A stretch of DNA of 64,000 nucleotides, taken from positions 501,982 to 565,981 of the forward strand of contig NW_020170386.1 in the NCBI RefSeq assembly GCF_000524195.1, written 5' to 3'. Each line of letters opens with the position of its first letter. The stretch's first letter is position 1. Source of the stretch: Echinococcus granulosus. Lineage: Eukaryota > Platyhelminthes > Cestoda > Cyclophyllidea > Taeniidae. Position numbers and translations under genes: made by a program. Under the pieces are notes generated by a model. The model saw only the letters and a program-made list of their open reading frames with translations. It searched no databases and was not told the DNA's origin. Below, one piece after another: positions 58,893 to 64,000 of the stretch.

Positions 58893-61800
58893 TCACTCCT
58901 TGCGATGCCGTTTGTTGGGCCCCTTCTTGTTACCTCCTTTGGTTCGTTTTGCTGGGAAAGAGAGAATTGAAAGGGTTGTACAAAAACTTGTTAAAGTAGA
59001 TTTTCGCAGTTCCTAAATACCCACAACGCTTGCATTATGTGCTGAGAGAGCATGTGGGGAGTTGCAACGGTAAAACGGGACGAGACTTTGCAAATAATCA
59101 ATAGCGTGACAAAAGAGGCGGCAAAACAGGGCCCGAGACCTACCTCTCTTCGCATCGCGTTTCTCTGAGAACCAGTTGACCCGCTTTGGTCTGGTGACGG
59201 ACGCCTCCGCACCGTCACGCAGCGCCAGACTCTCCGCCTTCGCCAGCTGCGCCTGTGCCGCATTCAGCTCACGCTCCTCCAATTCCGTAGCCAAAATTTC
59301 CTCCATGAACGGCTTTACCTTGTCTATGCGGGCCTTAAAACGGGCGATAACTTCTGCAAGGTAGCATGAGATCCCTCTCTCAGAAAAGAACTTCACTTTG
59401 CTGAAACCTACGTGCCAATACCTGATTAACCAGAAACCGAAGGTCCGCCGCCGGGTATTTTGCACCCCAAATACCTGATCTTATAGTGTCCGAAGCTCCT
59501 GTATAGGGGGGCTCAAACTATGCTTGATTCGGTCCAAAAATACAGATTTATCCATTGTTGTGAAACATCATATCCTTTGAAAAGCTTCCACATTCAAAAA
59601 CGGAAAGTAAGTGCTGAAACGTCGGTTTGTGAAAAGTGGGGAAGGCCAAAAAGTGTGGAGTGAGTTATATAGCTGCAGAAAACTTCGGCTAAGTGGCTAG
59701 AAATATATCTCAAATTGTTGTCCTAGGCGTCTTCGAAGGTCATTCTACAAGAATTTAACATTAAGGTCAGGTACAGATGGTGAAAGCACCACCACCACAG
59801 AGCGATTTGTCGACTTAAAAAAGGCTATTAGTAGGGACCAATAACGACAATACACAGAACAGCTGCTGATCATTTAAATATGGAAGTAGACCATCAATCT
59901 GCCCTACGTATTTTACACGTAAACCTCTAACATAAGTAATGATGGTTTACCTGCAGTTCGAGATTCACAGGAAAGCCTTAAAAATAGTGCTCAGACTGAA
60001 TAAGTGAGCTTGATGTTTACTACTGATCTAACAAATCAGCTAGATTGATCGATCCAAACATACTATGTTCCAAAGTGGCCTTGTGATAAGCGTGAGTCGT
60101 TGAGAATTTTGCATTGTCACAAACATTTTCACTCAGTGCATTACGAAGTGGCGTTACAGCCAAGGGCGTTCACAATCAGCAGAAAATAACCTGCCATGTA
60201 TATGGTTCAATCTAACGAGAAACAGCACAGCGGTGCGGTTTTCTGGAGCAAACGAGTAAAGCCAGGCAAGTCGATGTGACTGAAGCCCACGTAAACACTG
60301 AGTGCCCAAACAAGAGAAACCGATGTAATTAGCCTCGTTCCGATAACTTGTAGGCTTAATTTTGCATGGGGGGAGAGGGTAGTGCCAACAGATAGCGCAA
60401 AACCACTTGCATGAAGGTGAAGAGGCGTAGTACCAGGAGGCTCGCAATAGTCAATCATTGCAGATGTCTGTTTCCTCTTCTCACATGTTTTAACGTCATA
60501 CTAGGTTAACGGTATTGCAACCTGTTTGTATCACAGTTAATACACTTACCATGACTAAATATTGGTTGTATTGTACAAGGAAACTAAAAGCTTTTTTCTA
60601 ATGACAACAGACAAGCACCTTCAGCAAGCCTCTTACAATATCCCGTTCATTGGAGCAACCATCTCAATAGTTTATACACACACTGTAATTCTTCCCCAAC
60701 GAGATATAAGCCTGATGATAGAAGCAAAAAAAACCTAGTCCCATCTTTAAGGAACCATCCGGATCAAAATTATTAATAAATTAGCCACAAAAAATTCACA
60801 GAGAGCATCTGCCACTGACACAGGCAGTACCACCATTAGGTTAAGAAGCTGAACACGCCTAATGAGCACATACTAAGACACAAAAGTCAGCCTGCAAAAT
60901 GGTGCTAAGCGCAGGTGAAAATCATATGGAGCCGCGAACAGATTGCATCTGTGCATTTCCAATGCAGCACACCGAGATTTGTTTTACCATATCTCATAAG
61001 GGAGCTTTTTGTGTACACCAGTTTTTGAGGTAATATACAGGAATACAGTGAAACTCTCGACACAAACCTTTTGAAAGAAACTAACACTTATCACGAAGGT
61101 CTGGATGCACCACATAGAAATGGGGTCAAATTGACAGTTACTAAATGAATTGCAATTAATAAATCCAAACCTCATTATTCATTATACAATTGACTTATCA
61201 GTATGTAATAAAAGTAGAAGGACATTTTTAAAGCAAAAAGCACTTGATATTGCTTAGATATTTCCTAAATTGAACGAAAAATAATTCTGATAGACAAAAT
61301 CAGATGAAATGCCGAAACCGACGGTCACTTAAGAGTCTTCAACAATTGCTATAGTTGAAATCACAAAAGATCAAGTACTAGGTGATGTGAAATAGTTGCG
61401 TGTAGCACTAATAAGAAACAATTCTAAAGGAAATGCAGATACTATGGTTCCAGATATGTACTTGCACAGCTTTAGCGCTTACCTTGTGGTATAACGCGCG
61501 CTTTAACAGGACAGGGAGCGTCCTTAACTATTTCTTTGAGCAACTTTCTGTCCGATTCACCAGCCAAAGACACAGCACTAAAAGGAATGGTGGAAAAGTT
61601 GCTACACACATAAGAGCACCTTATATCCACTGGCTTATGATTTTCGGAACCGTAGCAAGAATTTGCATTTGGACAACTGTGTTGTTTGCCTTGAATTAAT
61701 TTGAAGATTTAAGTTCTCGGTTTCTATGAATGACAGTCGAAAAAAAATTGGGAAAATTCATCATATTTGTTACGCTTCGAAGTTAGGGAAATGATAGTGC

Positions 61801-64000
61801 TTACAAAAAGCGTGATCCAAAGCACAAGGTGAGGCAAATCCATCTGCGATGAGCAGATAATATACAACGCCTAACTTAAACGTGATCACGAAGGTAAAAA
61901 ATTCACTAATCAATTGATAAGAAAATCAAAAGGTTTATATTAAAATACAATGTTAAACATTAAATCAAATAATCGAAGGAAATACCTTACCATATCTGTA
62001 GTTCTCATTTCCAGATGTACATCAGCAATTGTTAGTGAACGTGCTACTACTAGTATTCAATTAAAGCGTGAACGACGGTTCAAGCGATGCAGGAGCAATG
62101 TCACCATTGGTAATGGGAATGGATACTCACCGACCCGAGTTGGAAGCACGAGCAGTTCGGCCAACGCGATGCACATAGGACTTGATAGTGTTCGGAAGTT
62201 TGTAGTTTACAACCTTAATGAGAAATGCAAAAAAAACAACCGTTGGAAAGCTAATCACTTGTAAATTTAATAAAAATCTTAAGCTGTGGAAAAGTAGTTA
62301 AAACATGGATTTTGCTAAGAATAAGTGAGATTGACGTACTTCAAGCCAGTAAGAATCGCAGACCACCGTCAGTAATCTCATCTAATTTAAGTCCTGGCCG
62401 ATGCCTAACTAAACTCAGGCTTCCTCTGTTAATAAGTGGAAAAGTTTAAACCGTCAAGGCAACTTCACGTAGCATACAAATAAGTAGGTTGTGCAACTTT
62501 ACCGGCTTCCACCGAAGTATTTAAGAACTAGCTTTGAACTACAAATAAAAAAACGAAAAGATCTGCATGGATTTTTAAAAACATCATGATTAATGAAAAT
62601 AGCACAAAGATAGAGGAAGCGAACCAAAATTTTTACGAAGCAGATCTGATTGATGGAAAGCACTGATGGGGAAGGTAAACACTTACAGCCTGAACGCCTG
62701 GAATGTCCAGACCACGAGCAGCCAAGTCAGTGGCCAGAAGAACATCAGCAGGAGGGGGCAGAGGGCATTTCTGAACGTTAGAAGTCTCCATGGCTGCCTT
62801 GTTCATGGCCTCTAACTTCAGGGCTTCGGCATCAGTGAAACGTCGCAGGGCCTCCAAGCGTTGTGCCTGGTTCATGTCCCCATGCAGCTCAGCACACTTA
62901 ACGCCTATTAATCCAAGGAGGATATGGATGCGATGGCAGTCCTTCTTGGTGGGTAGGAAGACAATGGTGCGGCACGGAAAGGAGCGCACCAGCAATGCCG
63001 CCAAAATAGCGTCTCGATCTCCCTCACGGTGTGGCCGAATACGTACAAACTCCTGTTCTAGCCGGTTGGCCACTGCTGTGGACTGGTTGAGAAAAATACG
63101 CACGGGATTTTTCAGTGACACCGTCGCCAACTCGCGCACCTGCCGAAATAAAGAGAAGTACGAAAATATAAGCATAGAAGTGAAAATCTTGTTCAAAACT
63201 GGGCATGTTAGAATAAAAAGGAACTCCAACTTCATGAAAACTGGGCAATCAAAAGTCACCGTTTCAGTCATCGTTGCTGAGAACAGCAGGGTCTGCCGGT
63301 GAGAACTGCAATGTCGGACAATTTCCTTTATTTGTTCGGTAAAATATTCATCAAGAAGCCTAAAATAATAGCGTACACAACTTTTCACTTACTTATCAGC
63401 CTCATCTAAAACCAAATATTCGATCCCACTCAGTGTGAAACTCGGCGCGTTGGAGAGATGGTCTATAAGCCGACCTGGAGTTGCCACAACAATATCAGGA
63501 TTCCTGCGTAAATTGACTTCCTGCGAAGATAAGTCCAGTCCACCTGCTGCCAGCTGAATCTTCAGTCGTGGACAATGCTTAACCAGATGTTCAGCCACTT
63601 TGAAAATCTGAACAGCCAATTCACGAGTTGGACTTATAATAAGAGCCTTCGTAGTGCTACGGGAAGCAATTGGCGCGAATACCATCCGCTCAACAACAGG
63701 AAGCAAAAAAGCCAAAGTTTTCCCCGAACCGGTTTGTGCACAAGCACAAATGTCACGATTAAGCAATCCTAAGGGGATGCACGCACACTGTATAGGCGTC
63801 GGCTTAAAGATTTTCATCGCGGTAAGAGACTTCAAGAGGGGTTTAGAGAGTTTAAACGAGAGAAACGACTCAACTTCAGCATACTCCATCACAGATTGGG
63901 TGAATTCATAGTGCTCTTCAAAGGCGTTATCTTCTGAATCATTACGTTTATTGCCTTTACTTTTATATTTATTACGTAGGGAACCTAGTCCATGAAAAAA
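58893..64000 (-). CDS. DDX27: DEAD-box RNA helicase DDX27 (yeast Drs1), N-terminus cut by window edge
   Basis: Nucleolar ATP-dependent RNA helicase for 60S ribosomal subunit assembly. Seven exons join in phase: 64000-63393 (open at the edge), 63359-63260, 63139-62687, 62213-62131, 61577-61483, 59353-59144 and 58951-58893 (TGA), giving 535 aa in the window. The motifs occur in order: Q motif (PTPIQ), I (AQTGSGKT), Ia (PTRELAVQ), Ib (TPGRL), II (DEAD), III (SAT), V (ATDLAARGLDIPGV) and VI (HRVGRTARA). The reading DEYFTEQIKEIVRHCSSHRQ is specific to DDX27. The segment after the helicase core (VIARFKARIDKVK and ELNAAQAQLAKAESL) also matches DDX27. Two oddities: about 25 extra residues (AEALKLEAMNKAAMET...) between RRFTD and motif V, and a short C-terminus ending in a basic tail (KRTKGGNKKGPNKRHRKE), where human DDX27 continues much further. 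Introns are 33, 120, 473, 553, 2129 and 192 bp. Confidence 0.93.
59354..61482 (-). other. 2.1 kb intron of DDX27
   Basis: It joins PVKARVIPQ at 61483 to EVIARFKARI at 59353 (phase 1). No nested gene, RNA gene or repeat could be supported inside it. Confidence 0.7.

Overview
This 64 kb window is eukaryotic nuclear DNA: every recognisable gene is split by GT-AG introns. Many introns near gene 5' ends are only 30-40 bp, and introns get longer towards the 3' end. That pattern is known from flatworm genomes, so a parasitic flatworm (cestode or trematode) is the likeliest source. This is inference; I ran no phylogeny or search. There are no operons, no recognisable tRNA or rRNA genes, and no intact transposon reading frames. 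One 100-base N gap lies at 31962-32061.

Layout. The first 11.7 kb is gene-poor, with a few isolated exon-like pieces on the + strand (2680-6513) that I cannot name. At 11.69-13.10 kb a small minus-strand gene with armadillo-like helices is only partly resolved. It is divergent from a complete + strand PRORP gene (protein-only RNase P, 13207-15685). Convergent to PRORP is a very large minus-strand gene (16512 to at least 44670). It encodes C2H2/CCHC zinc fingers followed by a DUF3504 domain, the domesticated tyrosine-recombinase fold derived from Crypton transposons. Its introns reach 12.7 kb and contain the assembly gap. At 44.7-50.8 kb there is one more convincing but unidentified minus-strand exon (47781-48006).

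The right end is gene-dense: MCM3 (minus, 50865-56038), ribokinase RBKS (+, 57214-58583) and DDX27 (minus, 58893 to beyond the right edge). MCM3 and RBKS are head-to-head across 1.2 kb; RBKS and DDX27 are tail-to-tail about 310 bp apart.

The identified genes are housekeeping functions with no shared pathway: DNA replication licensing, ribose phosphorylation, large-subunit ribosome biogenesis and mitochondrial tRNA 5' processing. The zinc-finger/DUF3504 protein is the unusual one. Its recombinase-like region keeps the fold signatures but has lost the catalytic arginine, so it is probably a DNA-binding or scaffold protein. Gene models here were built by hand from reading frames, splice-site phase and family knowledge.
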